64,000 nt of DNA from Phytomonospora endophytica (GCF_014202425.1 NZ_JACHGT010000027.1:14407-78406); one strand, 5' to 3'. Counted from the first letter of the stretch, positions 7,068 to 16,347 are shown. Made by a program: numbers and translations. The notes: generated by a model not told the origin, from the letters alone.

Positions 7068-8063
7068 TCATGGGCTCTCCACCACGTGCGCCCTGCCTGG
7101 CGCGAACAGCGTCAGCACGCCCGCGGCCTCAGCGGCGACCGCCCGCGACTCCTCGGCGGTCAGCTTCCGGCTCGCCTCGACGGTCATCGTCGCCGACTCG
7201 GGCGTCTCACGGAAAGCCCAGGTCGCGGTCGGGAAACCGTCGACCAGGACGGTGTGCGGCAGGAAACGCACCGGGGCCGGGGTCTCCGGGTCGGCGATCT
7301 CGGCGCCCGGCAGATCGAACAGGGTCTCCCCGGCGACATCGGTGTACACGGTCAGGCCCATCCGGTCGACGACCTCCGCCAGCCGCGTCAGCCCCGACCA
7401 CATCTGCAGCTCCCCGATCGTCGACGGTCCCGCCGCGGCGAGCCTGCGCCGGACCAGCCGCTCCGGCTCGGCGGCACCCGCGCGCCGCCCGAGCCACGTC
7501 TCCATCGTCATGTACACCGGATCGGCCACGACCGACCACGGCTCACGCGGCGGCACCGCGACCAGCCCGGTCAGGCAGCCCGCGGCCCGCGCGAGACGTT
7601 CGGGCGCGCGCTCGCCCCAGCCGACCTGGGCGCCGTGCGCGGCGAGCGCCTCGCCGAGGGCGGTGGGGGTGAGGGGGCCGTCGCGGTCGAGGAGGGCGCG
7701 AGCGGTCGCGGCGAGTTCACGCGGGTCGAGGCCGGCGATGTCGCGGGGCATGGCCGCGCGCATGCGGCGTTCGCGTCCGGGGGCGACGGTGTGGCGCAGC
7801 CAGGCGCAGTCGGCGGCGCTGAGGATCTGCTCGTGGGCGTCGGTGAGGCCGATGCGGACGACGGCGCCGTCGGCGAGGAGGCGGGAGGTCTCGGTGGGCC
7901 GGTAGGCGGTGAGTCGTGACCACAGGCCGAGGTGGAGCTCGTGCGGGGTGGCGGCGGGCAGGGCGGTGAGGCGTTCGAGGGCGTCGGGCAGGTTGAGGCG
8001 GTGGCGTTCGAGGAGCAGGGAGCGGGCGAGCCTGGTCCGGTTGAGCGCGCGGTCGGCGATCAT
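7068..8063 (-). CDS. Winged-helix AlkZ-like (HTH_42) family protein
   Basis: 331 aa from ATG 8063 (GTG 8069 is an alternative). The overall plan matches the HTH_42/AlkZ family, which includes DNA glycosylases that unhook alkylated or crosslinked bases: an N-terminal arginine/leucine-rich helix, HLGLWSRL, a central winged-helix repeat (TIGELQMWSGL) and VLVDGFPTATWAF near the C-terminus. In most relatives the segment before GLWSRL reads LQAQ; here it is LPAA, so the Gln-x-Gln motif used for catalysis is absent. It may bind DNA without glycosylase activity. Confidence 0.75.
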   Translation of the reverse strand: MIADRALNRTRLARSLLLERHRLNLPDALERLTALPAATPHELHLGLWSRLTAYRPTETSRLLADGAVVRIGLTDAHEQILSAADCAWLRHTVAPGRERRMRAAMPRDIAGLDPRELAATARALLDRDGPLTPTALGEALAAHGAQVGWGERAPERLARAAGCLTGLVAVPPREPWSVVADPVYMTMETWLGRRAGAAEPERLVRRRLAAAGPSTIGELQMWSGLTRLAEVVDRMGLTVYTDVAGETLFDLPGAEIADPETPAPVRFLPHTVLVDGFPTATWAFRETPESATMTVEASRKLTAEESRAVAAEAAGVLTLFAPGRAHVVESP

Positions 8064-8155
8064 GGGCACGTCCCCATCTTGTCTGCTGGGAACGCGTGTC
8101 CCGGTGAGGCGAGGCCGGAGTCACAATGAACCCTCGTTTCCCGAAAGGTCCCCTC

Positions 8156-8794
8156 ATGCCTTCGCTCAGTCACCTCGCGGGTTTCGCCGCGATGGCCTTC
8201 GTCCTCATCGCCGTGCCCGGTCCGAGTGTGCTGTTCGTGATCGGCCGTGCCCTGGCGCACGGCCGGCGTACGGCGTTGCTGACCGTCGCGGGCAACACCG
8301 TGGGGGCCTTCGTCCAGGTCACGGCGGTGGCGTTCGGGGTGGGCGCGATCGTGGCGAAATCGACGGTGGTGTTCACCGTCCTGAAGCTCGCCGGTGCGGC
8401 CTACCTGGTCTATCTGGGCGTGGTCGCCTGGCGGCGGCGGCGTGATCTGCACGCCGTGTACGAGGCGGCCGGGGAGGCGAGGTCGGCGTTGCGGACGGCG
8501 CGTGACGGTTTCGTCGTGGGCGTGACCAACCCGAAGGCGGCGGTGTTCTTCGCCGCCGTGCTGCCGCAGTTCGTGCAGCGTGAGGCCGGTGGCGTGCCGG
8601 TGCAGATGGTAGTACTGGGGTCGCTGTTCTGCGTGCTGGCGTGCGTCATGGACGGTGCGTGGGGGCTGGCCGCGGCCGCGGCGCGGCAGTGGTTCGGGCG
8701 CTCGGAGCGCCGGATGGCGATGATCGGCGGGACCGGGGGCCTGGCGATGATCGGGCTCGGTGTGACCGTCGCGGTCACCGGCCGCAGGGACTAG
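8156..8794 (+). CDS. LysE/RhtB-family amino-acid exporter
   Basis: 212 aa from ATG 8156 (GAAAGG with a 7-base spacer; an upstream in-frame ATG at 8126 lacks a good site). Six predicted helices; the family signature VPGPSVLFVIGRALAHGRR near the N-terminus and VGVTNPKAAVFFAAVLPQF mid-protein are diagnostic of LysE/RhtB exporters. They expel amino acids or derivatives with the proton gradient. Stands alone, divergent from the HTH_42 gene. Confidence 0.92.
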   Translation: MPSLSHLAGFAAMAFVLIAVPGPSVLFVIGRALAHGRRTALLTVAGNTVGAFVQVTAVAFGVGAIVAKSTVVFTVLKLAGAAYLVYLGVVAWRRRRDLHAVYEAAGEARSALRTARDGFVVGVTNPKAAVFFAAVLPQFVQREAGGVPVQMVVLGSLFCVLACVMDGAWGLAAAAARQWFGRSERRMAMIGGTGGLAMIGLGVTVAVTGRRD

Positions 8795-8801
8795 GCGCGA
8801 A

Positions 8802-8830
8802 GACCGCCCGGGCGTGATGCCCGGGCGGTC
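8802..8830. terminator. Hairpin terminator
   Basis: GACCGCCCGGGC (8802-8813) pairs perfectly with 8819-8830 around a GTGAT loop. It lies between two convergent genes (LysE exporter and the lipoprotein at 8851) and probably serves both. Confidence 0.85.
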
Positions 8831-8850
8831 CGTCCCCGTTGTCTCAGGCC

Positions 8851-9297
8851 CTACTCCTCGAATCCGAAGCCGATGCCCGGGCAGGCCGTGTCGATCGCGG
8901 TGGAACCCTCGACGTAGGCGTCGAAGACGTCCTGCGGCGGGTTCTGGACCGCGTCGTAGTCAGGGCCGTTCTCGCCGACGGCCGTGACGGACTCGCCCAG
9001 CGCGACGTCCTTGAACTCGGCGCCGTGCTCGGCCATCCACGCGTACATGGTGTCGAGCTTGTCCTGGGGAAGATCGTCGAAGGTCAGGCCTTCGGTGAGA
9101 CCGGTCTTGTCGGTCTGCTTCTCCAGGTCCTTGCACGTGAGGACGCCCGGCTTCTTCTCTTCCGCGGGGGAGGACCCGCTGCCCGACGTGTTGTCGTTCC
9201 CGGCGTTGTCGGCGCTCCCGCCGCAGCCCGCGAGCCCGAAGGCGAACAGACCGGCGGCGGCGACGGACAGCATGGTGCGTTTTGCGAGGAGTTTCAT
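8851..9297 (-). CDS. Small predicted lipoprotein, unknown function
   Basis: 148 aa. Signal peptide with basic start (MKLLAKRTM), hydrophobic core and lipobox LAGC at residues 22-25, then a Gly/Ser/Asn-rich tether of about 25 residues and a small acidic domain. One conserved-looking cysteine pair (TCKDLEK and TACPGIGF) could form a disulfide. No family is recognised. It is a single-gene unit with a terminator shared with the LysE gene. Confidence 0.75.
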   Translation of the reverse strand: MKLLAKRTMLSVAAAGLFAFGLAGCGGSADNAGNDNTSGSGSSPAEEKKPGVLTCKDLEKQTDKTGLTEGLTFDDLPQDKLDTMYAWMAEHGAEFKDVALGESVTAVGENGPDYDAVQNPPQDVFDAYVEGSTAIDTACPGIGFGFEE

Positions 9298-9597
9298 TTG
9301 TTTCCTTGATCGGTCGTGTGGGGCGAATGCACCCTACTGGTCCGGGTCAAGGGCCTTTGCGGGGGAAACTGCGGGTATCGAGCGATTCTCCCAGCGTGAA
9401 CGAGGCGGGACGAGGGTGACTCGACGTAGTTGTTGATCACTGAAAGTGACCTCCTTCGTCCGGGTTCGTCCACATCGGATGATCACTCGTCGTGCCGTTC
9501 GTGTCGCGTCGGCCCTCGTGGCGTCCAGACCTCCGGGGTGCTCGACCTCGGGGGTTTCCCGGATGCGCTTCGCCGTTCCGCTGCTTAAGTTTGAGAC
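9298..9597. other. 300-bp intergenic region, little recognisable
   Basis: The gap between two divergent genes (lipoprotein at 8851-9297 and CPBP protein at 9598). It holds a weak inverted repeat TCACT-GAA-AGTGA at 9437-9449 and two TGATCAC words. Long open frames crossing it are GC-driven and lack start signals. No gene or clear promoter is seen. Confidence 0.5.
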
Positions 9598-10410
9598 ATG
9601 GTATCCCAAGTTTCGCAACCGTTGCGGAGGCTCACCGCCGACCGCTCCCCCGTGGGTTTCCTCCTCCTCGTCACGGCCATGTCGCTGCCGCTGTGGCTGC
9701 TCGGCGCACTCGTCGACACTCGCGAGTACCTGCCCATCAATCTCCCGATGAGCTCGCTCCAGGCCTTCTGCCCGCTGCTGGCCGCGGCGATCCTCGTCCG
9801 CCGTGAAGGCCCCGGTGCGGTCCGAAGGCTGCTCGCCTCCGCCTTCGCGGGTTTCCCGGGACGCTGGCTGGTGCCGGTCGTACTGTTCATGCCCGCCGTG
9901 TCCGTCGCGACCTACGCCGCCATGCGTCTCCTCGGCCGCCCGCTCCCCGAACCGGTCATCCCGCTCGGCGCGATCGCGATCTTCCTCGTCGTCTTCTTCC
10001 TCGGCGCGCTCGGCGAGGAGACCGGCTGGACGGGCTACTTCACCGACCCGGCCCGCGAGCGCTGGGGCGCGCTGCCGGCCGCCCTGCTCCTCGGCGTGTT
10101 CTGGGCGGCGTGGCACGTCGTCGGCTGGCTCGTGCTCGCCGGGCAGCCGGTGGGCTGGACGGTCGCCAAATGCGTGCTCGCCGTCGGCCTTCGGGTGATC
10201 ATGATGTGGATTCACGTCGGCACCGGCAGCGTCCTCGCCGCCGTCGGCTTCCACACGATGGTCAACGTCGCCGAGTTCGCCTTCCCGAACTTCGGCGACC
10301 GCTACGACCCCGCCCTCGCCGCCGTGTTCGTCACGGTCGCCGCGATCGCCGTCGGCTTCCGTCTACTGAAGACTTCGGCGGAAACGGCTTCGCCGATGGC
10401 CTCTCGGTGA
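9598..10410 (+). CDS. CPBP-family intramembrane metalloprotease
   Basis: 270 aa with about eight hydrophobic helices. The CPBP/Abi motifs are present in order: GEETGWTGYF (the EExxx motif), WAAWHVVG and FHTMVN, whose Glu and His residues would bind zinc in the membrane. The usual arginine closing the first motif (EExxxR) is Thr here. Bacterial relatives act in processing, immunity to peptides or unknown roles. Monocistronic; the secreted protein at 10455 follows 44 bp later. Confidence 0.85.
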   Translation: MVSQVSQPLRRLTADRSPVGFLLLVTAMSLPLWLLGALVDTREYLPINLPMSSLQAFCPLLAAAILVRREGPGAVRRLLASAFAGFPGRWLVPVVLFMPAVSVATYAAMRLLGRPLPEPVIPLGAIAIFLVVFFLGALGEETGWTGYFTDPARERWGALPAALLLGVFWAAWHVVGWLVLAGQPVGWTVAKCVLAVGLRVIMMWIHVGTGSVLAAVGFHTMVNVAEFAFPNFGDRYDPALAAVFVTVAAIAVGFRLLKTSAETASPMASR

Positions 10411-10454
10411 TCCACTGGCTTCGATCCATTGGTACGTATGTCAAGGGGGAAGGC

Positions 10455-10979
10455 ATGCAACTCAGCAAACGGGCGGGAGCGCTGATCGCGACCGCGGTCC
10501 TCTCCGCCGTCGTGCCCATCACGACGGCGGGACCGGCGGCGGCCATCGAGGTCGACTGCCGGGAGGCGACGTCCATCGACGTGGTGATCCCGGGCGAGAC
10601 CGAGGTCGTCCGCCTCGAATCCCAGGTCTGCCGCGACGTCCACGGCGACGAGATCCGCGGCAAGGGCTGGCTGCGCTGGAGCAACCCGCTGACCGATGAA
10701 CCACGCTTCCACCACGTCCGTCTCCAGGTCAACACCGAGAAGGACATGGGCACCACCCCGCCCGGTCAGCCCGACGTCGACACCGTCCTCACCTTGTGCG
10801 AGGTCAACGCGACCGAGCTGGTCAACACCGAGGCCAGCGGCGAGGTCTCCTGCATCAGTCCCTGGTACGACTACGGAGCGAAGTCCGGGTACTCCGCCGA
10901 CGGCCAGGTCGACTACGACGTGCGCCATAACGGCGTGGGTCTGCAGACCTGGTGGCTGTGGGGTCCGAGCAACACCTAG
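10455..10979 (+). CDS. Secreted protein of unknown function
   Basis: 174 aa. ATG 10455 is chosen because AAGGGGGA lies just upstream and the product then begins with a typical Sec signal peptide (LSKRAGALIATAVLSAVV...AGPAAA, cleavage after about residue 32). The mature part is beta-rich with four cysteines (DCRE, QVCRD, TLCEV, VSCIS), probably two disulfides, and ends in aromatic GLQTWWLWGPSNT. No family is recognised. A perfect palindrome terminator follows. Confidence 0.75.
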   Translation: MQLSKRAGALIATAVLSAVVPITTAGPAAAIEVDCREATSIDVVIPGETEVVRLESQVCRDVHGDEIRGKGWLRWSNPLTDEPRFHHVRLQVNTEKDMGTTPPGQPDVDTVLTLCEVNATELVNTEASGEVSCISPWYDYGAKSGYSADGQVDYDVRHNGVGLQTWWLWGPSNT

Positions 10980-10986
10980 GCGGGAA

Positions 10987-11016
10987 ACCGTCGCCTCCCG
11001 CGCGGGAGGCGACGGT
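10987..11016. terminator. Perfect 30-bp palindrome terminator
   Basis: Bases 10987-11001 are the exact reverse complement of 11002-11016, giving a 15-bp hairpin with at most a tight central turn. It separates the convergent secreted-protein gene and purD. Confidence 0.8.
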
Positions 11017-11021
11017 GACTC

Positions 11022-12254
11022 CTAGCCCAGCGAGGCCTTGAGCGCGATGTCGGTCCGGTACCGCGAGCCTTCGAGGCCGACACCGCCGACGAGCCCGTAG
11101 GCCGCCGACCGGGCCGCGGCCAGGTCGGCTCCGGCGGCCGTGCAGCACAGCACCCGCCCGCCCGCCGAGACCAGGGCGCCCGACTCGTCGCGCGCGGTGC
11201 CCGCGTGCAGGACACCCGGAACGCCGTCGGCGCCGGTGATGACGCGGCCGGTCACGGGCGTGCCGGGGTAGTTCTCCGAGGCGATGACGACGGTGACCGC
11301 GTTGCCCTCGCGCCACTTCAGCGCCGGGACCGCGGCCAGCTCACCGCGCGCGGCCGCCCACAGCAGCGAGCCCAGCGGCGTCTCCAGCAGCGACAGCACC
11401 GCCTGGATCTCCGGGTCGCCGAAACGGCAGTTGAACTCGATGACGCGCGGGCCGTCGGCCGTCAGCGCCAGACCGCAGTAGAGGACCCCGACGAAGGGGT
11501 TTCCCCGAGCGGCCATCTCGGCGAGGGTCGGTTCGGCGACCGTCCGCATGATCGTGCCGACGAGGTCGTCGCCGGCCCACGGCAGAGGTGTGTAGGCGCC
11601 CATCCCACCGGTGTTGGGGCCTTCGTCGTCGTCGCCGACGCGCTTGAAGTCCTGCGCGGGCAACAGCGGGACGGCCGTGGTGCCGTCGGTGACCACGAAG
11701 AGGGAGACTTCGGGGCCGTCGAGGAACTCCTCGATGACGACCCGCTCGCACGCGGCCGCGTGCGCCAGCGCCTCCTCACGCGACGAGGTCACCACGACGC
11801 CCTTGCCGGCGGCGAGACCGTCGTCCTTGACGACGTAGGGCGGGCCGAACTCGTCGAGCGCCGCCGCGGCCTCCTCCGGCGTCGAACAGGCGTGGGCGCG
11901 CGCGGTCGGCACACCCGCGTCCGACATGACCCGCTTGGCGAACTCCTTCGAGCCTTCCAGCGCGGCCGCGGCCCGCGACGGCCCGAAGACCGCGATGCCC
12001 TTGGCGCGCACGGCGTCGGCGGCACCCGCCACCAGCGGCGCCTCCGGCCCGATCACCACCAGGTCGGCGCCCGACTCGACGGCCAGCGCGGCGATCGCGT
12101 CGTTGTCGGTGATGTCGACCGGCACGCAGCGCGCCACCTCGGCCATCCCGGGGTTTCCCGGCGCGCAGATCAGTTCGGTCACGGACGGGTCGGCGGCGAG
12201 GGCGAGCGCGAGGGCGTGCTCCCGGCCCCCGGTGCCGATCAGGAGAGTACGCAC
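11022..12254 (-). CDS. purD: Phosphoribosylamine-glycine ligase
   Basis: 410 aa, normal GARS length. It starts with VRTLLIGTGGREHALALAL, the conserved N-domain P-loop-like turn, so GTG 12254 is used although the frame is open for 15 more codons. ATP-grasp motifs (PYVVKDDGLAAGKGVVV, then VIEFNCRFGDPEIQ) are intact. The enzyme couples phosphoribosylamine to glycine with ATP, step two of de novo purine synthesis. Divergent from purB with a 73-bp shared gap. Confidence 0.96.
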   Translation of the reverse strand: MRTLLIGTGGREHALALALAADPSVTELICAPGNPGMAEVARCVPVDITDNDAIAALAVESGADLVVIGPEAPLVAGAADAVRAKGIAVFGPSRAAAALEGSKEFAKRVMSDAGVPTARAHACSTPEEAAAALDEFGPPYVVKDDGLAAGKGVVVTSSREEALAHAAACERVVIEEFLDGPEVSLFVVTDGTTAVPLLPAQDFKRVGDDDEGPNTGGMGAYTPLPWAGDDLVGTIMRTVAEPTLAEMAARGNPFVGVLYCGLALTADGPRVIEFNCRFGDPEIQAVLSLLETPLGSLLWAAARGELAAVPALKWREGNAVTVVIASENYPGTPVTGRVITGADGVPGVLHAGTARDESGALVSAGGRVLCCTAAGADLAAARSAAYGLVGGVGLEGSRYRTDIALKASLG

Positions 12255-12327
12255 GCCGATGAGGTTACGGGTCACGTCCCGACCCGGCCCCACCAGCACC
12301 GCCCCGGTGGGATGCGAGGATGGGCGC

Positions 12328-13746
12328 GTGATCCCGAACGTGCTCGCCGCTCGCTACGCCTCCGCCGAGATGACCTCGCTGTGGGACCCGTCCGCCAAGA
12401 TCCGCGCCGAACGGCGCCTGTGGCTGGCCGTCCTCAAAGCGCAGGCCGACCTGGGCGTCGACGTGCCCGAAGGCGTCGTGGGCGCCTACGAGGCCGTCCT
12501 CGACGACGTCGACCTCGACTCGATCGCCGCGCGCGAGCGCGTCACGCGCCACGACGTGAAGGCGCGCATCGAGGAGTTCAGCGCGCTCGCCGGGCACGAG
12601 CACATCCACAAGGGCATGACCAGTCGCGACCTGACCGAGAACGTCGAGCAGCTCCAGGTCCGCGACTCGCTGGCCCTGGTCCGCGACCGGATCGTGGCGA
12701 CCCTGGCGCGGCTGGCCGCGCGGGCTGTGGAGTACACCGACCTGGCCATGGTCGGGCGGTCGCACAACGTCCCTGCGCAGGCCACGACCCTCGGGAAGCG
12801 TTTCGCGTCGGCCGCCGAGGAGCTGCTGATCGCCTACGAGCGCGTCACCGACCTCCTCGCGCGCTACCCGCTGCGCGGCATCAAGGGCCCGGTCGGCACC
12901 AGCGCCGACCAGCTCGACCTCCTCGACGGTGACGCCGACCGGCTCGCGAGCCTTGAGGAGCGCGTCGCCGCGCACCTCGGTTTCACGCGCGTGTTCGACA
13001 GCGTCGGGCAGGTCTACCCGCGCTCCCTCGACTTCGACGTGGTCTCCTCGCTCGTGCAGGCCGTGGCCGCGCCCTCGTCGCTGTCGCTGACGATCCGGCT
13101 GATGGCCGGCGCCGAGCTGGCCACCGAGGGCTTCAAGCCCGGGCAGGTCGGGTCCTCGGCGATGCCGCACAAGATGAACACGCGTTCCACCGAGCGCGTC
13201 AACGGCCTCGCGGTGATTCTGCGGGGTTACGCGTCGATGGTCGGCGAGCTCGCCGGGGACCAGTGGAACGAGGGCGACGTGTCGTGCTCGGTGGTGCGCA
13301 GGGTCGCGCTGCCCGACGCGTTCTTCGCCGCCGACGGTCTGTTCGGGACCTTCCTGACGGTGCTGAACGAGTTCGGGGCCTTCCCCGCGGTCATCGATCG
13401 GGAGATCGAGCGGTACTTCCCGTTCCTGGCGACGACGAAGATCCTCCTCGCGGCGGTCCGCAGGGGCGTCGGCCGCGAGCAGGCGCACGAGATCATCAAG
13501 GACAGCGCGGTCGCGGCCGCCCTGGCCATGCGTGAACAGGGGTCGGCGGGCAACGACATGCTCGACCGCGTCGCCGCCGACGGTCGTCTGGGTCTGTCGC
13601 GGGAGGACCTCGACGCGCTCATCGCCGCGCCACTGGAGTTCACGGGCGCGGCGGGGGCGCAGGTCGCGTCGGTCGCCGCGCGGGTCGCGAAGGTCGTCGC
13701 CGAGCACCCGGATGCCGCGGCCTACCGCCCGGGCGCGATCCTCTAG
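12328..13746 (+). CDS. purB: Adenylosuccinate lyase
   Basis: 472 aa. GTG 12328 gives VIPNVLAARYASAEMTSLW, the typical start; the longer open frame upstream runs antisense into purD. The fumarase/ASL-superfamily signature SSAMPHKMNTRSTERVNGLA is intact (catalytic Ser loop), as is the GREQAHEIIKD region. It cleaves SAICAR to AICAR and adenylosuccinate to AMP. Divergent from purD, consistent with shared purine control, although no PurR-like site is evident. Confidence 0.96.
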   Translation: MIPNVLAARYASAEMTSLWDPSAKIRAERRLWLAVLKAQADLGVDVPEGVVGAYEAVLDDVDLDSIAARERVTRHDVKARIEEFSALAGHEHIHKGMTSRDLTENVEQLQVRDSLALVRDRIVATLARLAARAVEYTDLAMVGRSHNVPAQATTLGKRFASAAEELLIAYERVTDLLARYPLRGIKGPVGTSADQLDLLDGDADRLASLEERVAAHLGFTRVFDSVGQVYPRSLDFDVVSSLVQAVAAPSSLSLTIRLMAGAELATEGFKPGQVGSSAMPHKMNTRSTERVNGLAVILRGYASMVGELAGDQWNEGDVSCSVVRRVALPDAFFAADGLFGTFLTVLNEFGAFPAVIDREIERYFPFLATTKILLAAVRRGVGREQAHEIIKDSAVAAALAMREQGSAGNDMLDRVAADGRLGLSREDLDALIAAPLEFTGAAGAQVASVAARVAKVVAEHPDAAAYRPGAIL

Positions 13747-13799
13747 TCCGGTCACGAACGGAGAAGCGCGAGCGGTTTCCCGGCCGTAGTGTCGACGGC

Positions 13800-14207
13800 A
13801 TGGACATCAGGCTTTCGCACTGCTTCATAGCCGTCGACGACCACGACAAGGCGATCGCGTTCTACCGCGACGCCCTCGGCCTCGAAGTGCGCAACGACGT
13901 TTCCTTCGAGGGCATGCGCTGGGTGTCGGTGGTGTCGCCCGAGCAGCCCGATCTGGAGATCGTGCTGGAACCGCCCTCGGCCGACCCGAACGCCTCGCCG
14001 GAGGACGTGAAGGCTCTGGAGGAGCTGCTCGCGAAGGGCATGATGCGCGGTGCCATCTTCACCACGGGCGACCTCGACGGGCTGTTCGAGCGGGTCTCGG
14101 CTTCGGGCGCGGAGGTGATCCAGGAGCCGATGGATCAGCCTTTCGGGGTACGCGACTGCGCGTTCCGGGACCCGGCGGGGAATTTGCTGCGGTTCAACCA
14201 GGGCTAG
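13800..14207 (+). CDS. VOC-family (glyoxalase-fold) protein
   Basis: 135 aa, one vicinal-oxygen-chelate module with beta-alpha-beta-beta-beta halves. N-half: HCFIAVDDHDKAIAFYRDALGLEV; C-half: GVRDCAFRDPAGNLLRFNQG, the usual ending of bleomycin-resistance/glyoxalase-like proteins. Potential metal residues His7 and a C-terminal acidic position are only partly conserved (the Glu of LLRFxE is Asn), so metal binding is uncertain. Its TAG stop shares CTAG with the stop of the convergent gene. Confidence 0.88.
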   Translation: MDIRLSHCFIAVDDHDKAIAFYRDALGLEVRNDVSFEGMRWVSVVSPEQPDLEIVLEPPSADPNASPEDVKALEELLAKGMMRGAIFTTGDLDGLFERVSASGAEVIQEPMDQPFGVRDCAFRDPAGNLLRFNQG

Positions 14208-15019
14208 GGCGTGAGCAGCGGGAACACCTCGTTGATCGTGTCGACGGAGACGCCCCGGAGCACCTCGACGGGGACCGCCGCGGTCTGGACCTCGAACTCG
14301 GCGGTCATGAGCATGTTCCCGTCGAGGACCTGAACGAGGGTCCGCCTGCTCGCCTGGTCGTCGGTGGCGTCGAAGACCAGGGCGGGCAGTTCGAGGCCGT
14401 CGCTGGGAAGGGTCGTGGAGAACAGGCCGGAGTTCGTCTCGAAGTCCTGGGCGGCGCGGCTCGCCTCGTCGAAGATCTGGACCCGGAGGCTGAACTCCCC
14501 GGTCGTGCCCTTGTCGTAGTACTCGTCGGTGTTCGACAGCGTCACGCGGCACTCGAACCCGTCGGAGTCGCCGTAGTCGCTGGTGGTGTCGTCCGTCCGC
14601 TCGACCGAGAGGACGTACCCGATGCGCAGGGTGTCGGCGTGCTGGCAGAGTCCGCCGCCGCCGATCGTCCCGGCGCCGTAGGTGGCGTTGGCCGGGGCCG
14701 CGGGCGGCACCTGCGCCGCGTAGGCCTGGGGGTAACCCGGTTCTCCGGCCGTCATCTCGTCGACGACCTCGTCGCCGCCGAGGAAGGCGTACCAGCCCCC
14801 GAATCCGCCGAGGCAGCAGACGGCGAGGACTCCCGCGACGATCCCGACGATCAGGCCGGTGTGCTTCTTCTTCGGCGGGATCGGGCGCGGGCCCATGCCG
14901 GGTGGGGGCGGCATTCCCGGAGGGCCGACCATGCCGGGCGGGAAACCCGCCGGTCCCGGACCGTGTCCCGGCGGCGGGACGTGGTGGCCGGGCTGCTGCG
15001 GCGGCAGGGGGTGGGACAT
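14204..15019 (-). CDS. Proline-rich single-pass membrane protein
   Basis: 271 aa. Residues 1-50 are a proline/glycine/histidine-rich cytoplasmic tail ending in PPKKKHTG, followed by one membrane helix (LIVGIVAGVLAVCCLGGFGGWYAFL, about 54-78). The extracellular remainder is a small domain with two cysteines (GLCQHAD, FECRVTL) that may pair. This plan is common in actinobacterial surface proteins of unknown function. Overlaps the VOC gene by 4 bp tail to tail. Confidence 0.75.
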   Translation of the reverse strand: MSHPLPPQQPGHHVPPPGHGPGPAGFPPGMVGPPGMPPPPGMGPRPIPPKKKHTGLIVGIVAGVLAVCCLGGFGGWYAFLGGDEVVDEMTAGEPGYPQAYAAQVPPAAPANATYGAGTIGGGGLCQHADTLRIGYVLSVERTDDTTSDYGDSDGFECRVTLSNTDEYYDKGTTGEFSLRVQIFDEASRAAQDFETNSGLFSTTLPSDGLELPALVFDATDDQASRRTLVQVLDGNMLMTAEFEVQTAAVPVEVLRGVSVDTINEVFPLLTP

Positions 15020-15122
15020 GCTCGCTCCTTCGACGGCGGCGCCCGCGGTAACGAAGAGCCGGGCGTCGGAGAGAGTATGCGGGGTGGAGGCCGCGAGAAC
15101 CTTTACTCGATCTTGAGCGGTG

Positions 15123-16289
15123 TCAGCCGCCCGCGCTCAGGACCGGCTCGTGGGACTTCCCGACGAGCGCGGTGCTGAACAGCCTGTTCACGCCCGGCAC
15201 GACCATCGCGCGCATCGCCATCCGCCGCGCGAACAGCCGTCCCCGGCTGTGGGGCAGGAACCAGTCGATGCCCTGCCGCCCTTTGCGCTGCCGTTCGCTC
15301 GTGACCGGCATCCACCGGCGCTCGAAGGCGGTGAGCGCCTCGCCGATCGGTTCGGTGCGCAGTAGCCCGGCGAGCACGTACGCGCCCGCGATCCCGAGTG
15401 ACGCGCCCTGCCCGGCGAGCAGGGACACGGCGTAGGCGGCGTCGCCGAGGAGCACGACGCGGTCGCGGTGCCATGTCCCCATCTCCACCTGGGCGACGAG
15501 GTCGTAGTAGATCCCGGCCGGTTCCGGCAGCCCGGCGAGCGCGTTCGGGACGACCCAGCCCAGGTCACCGTAGGTTTCCCGCAGGATCGGGCGCGGGTCG
15601 CCGGGGAGTTCCGTCGAGGTCTCGCGGTGGACGCTGAACACGGCGACGCGCCCGTCGCGCAGGCCGTAGAGGCCCATCATGCGGTCGACGCTGTCGGTGA
15701 GCGCGAACCGCTGCCCGACGGTCTCACGCACCTTCGGGTCGTCGAAGATCCAGGCCGCGGTGTGCAGGCCGAGTGGGCGCAGGAAACCCTCCGGTGGCCC
15801 GAAGACCAGCGCGCGGGTGCGGGAGTGGACACCGTCGGCGCCGACGAGCAGGTCGGCCTCGACGCGCGAGCCGTCGGTGAGGGTCGCGGTGACCCCGTCG
15901 GGCCGGTTGTCGATCCCGGCGATGCCGACGCCGTAGCGCGGCTGCTCGTCGAGGGTCTCCCGCAGCGCCAGTTCCAGATCGGGACGCATGATGCTGAGCA
16001 GGTCCCCGTCGATGCCCTGCTGGAAGGCGGCGTAGCCGAGCCCGGCGCGGCGTTCGCCGTCGCGGTCGAAGTAGGCGACTTCGTCAACCTGCCCCGCGAG
16101 TTCCCACAGGCGCGGTTCGAGGCCGGTCTCGCGGGCGGCGGTGTAGCCGGGCCCGAAGAAGTCGATCATGTAGCCCTGGGGGCGCGGTCCGGGTGCCTTC
16201 TCGACGAGGACCACCTCCCAGCCGAGGTCGCGGAGACGCGCGGTGACGGCGAGGCCGGTGATGCCGGCGCCGATGACGACTGCTTTCAC
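15123..16289 (-). CDS. FAD-dependent monooxygenase
   Basis: 388 aa. The N-terminal FAD dinucleotide site VIGAGITGLAVTARLRDLGWEVVLVEK, the middle DG motif (LLVGADGVHSRTR) and the GD motif near residue 290 (VVLLGDAAYAVS) identify a class A flavoprotein hydroxylase of the PHBH type. Substrate unknown; related proteins modify aromatic or polyketide compounds. GTG 16289, just before the FAD motif and behind GAGGAG, is preferred over upstream starts. Divergent from the toxin-antitoxin genes. Confidence 0.9.
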   Translation of the reverse strand: MKAVVIGAGITGLAVTARLRDLGWEVVLVEKAPGPRPQGYMIDFFGPGYTAARETGLEPRLWELAGQVDEVAYFDRDGERRAGLGYAAFQQGIDGDLLSIMRPDLELALRETLDEQPRYGVGIAGIDNRPDGVTATLTDGSRVEADLLVGADGVHSRTRALVFGPPEGFLRPLGLHTAAWIFDDPKVRETVGQRFALTDSVDRMMGLYGLRDGRVAVFSVHRETSTELPGDPRPILRETYGDLGWVVPNALAGLPEPAGIYYDLVAQVEMGTWHRDRVVLLGDAAYAVSLLAGQGASLGIAGAYVLAGLLRTEPIGEALTAFERRWMPVTSERQRKGRQGIDWFLPHSRGRLFARRMAMRAMVVPGVNRLFSTALVGKSHEPVLSAGG

Positions 16290-16347
16290 GAGGGGTCTCC
16301 TCAAGGTTAGGCAGGCCGCGTGCGGCGGAGGTGTGCGAGTTGTTGTG

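Noticed and set aside
9437-9449. Weak inverted repeat as operator
   Set aside because: Five-base arms only; not tied to a regulator.
9334-10254. 306-codon minus-strand frame crossing the CPBP gene
   Set aside because: Antisense to CPBP motifs; highly charged repetitive product.
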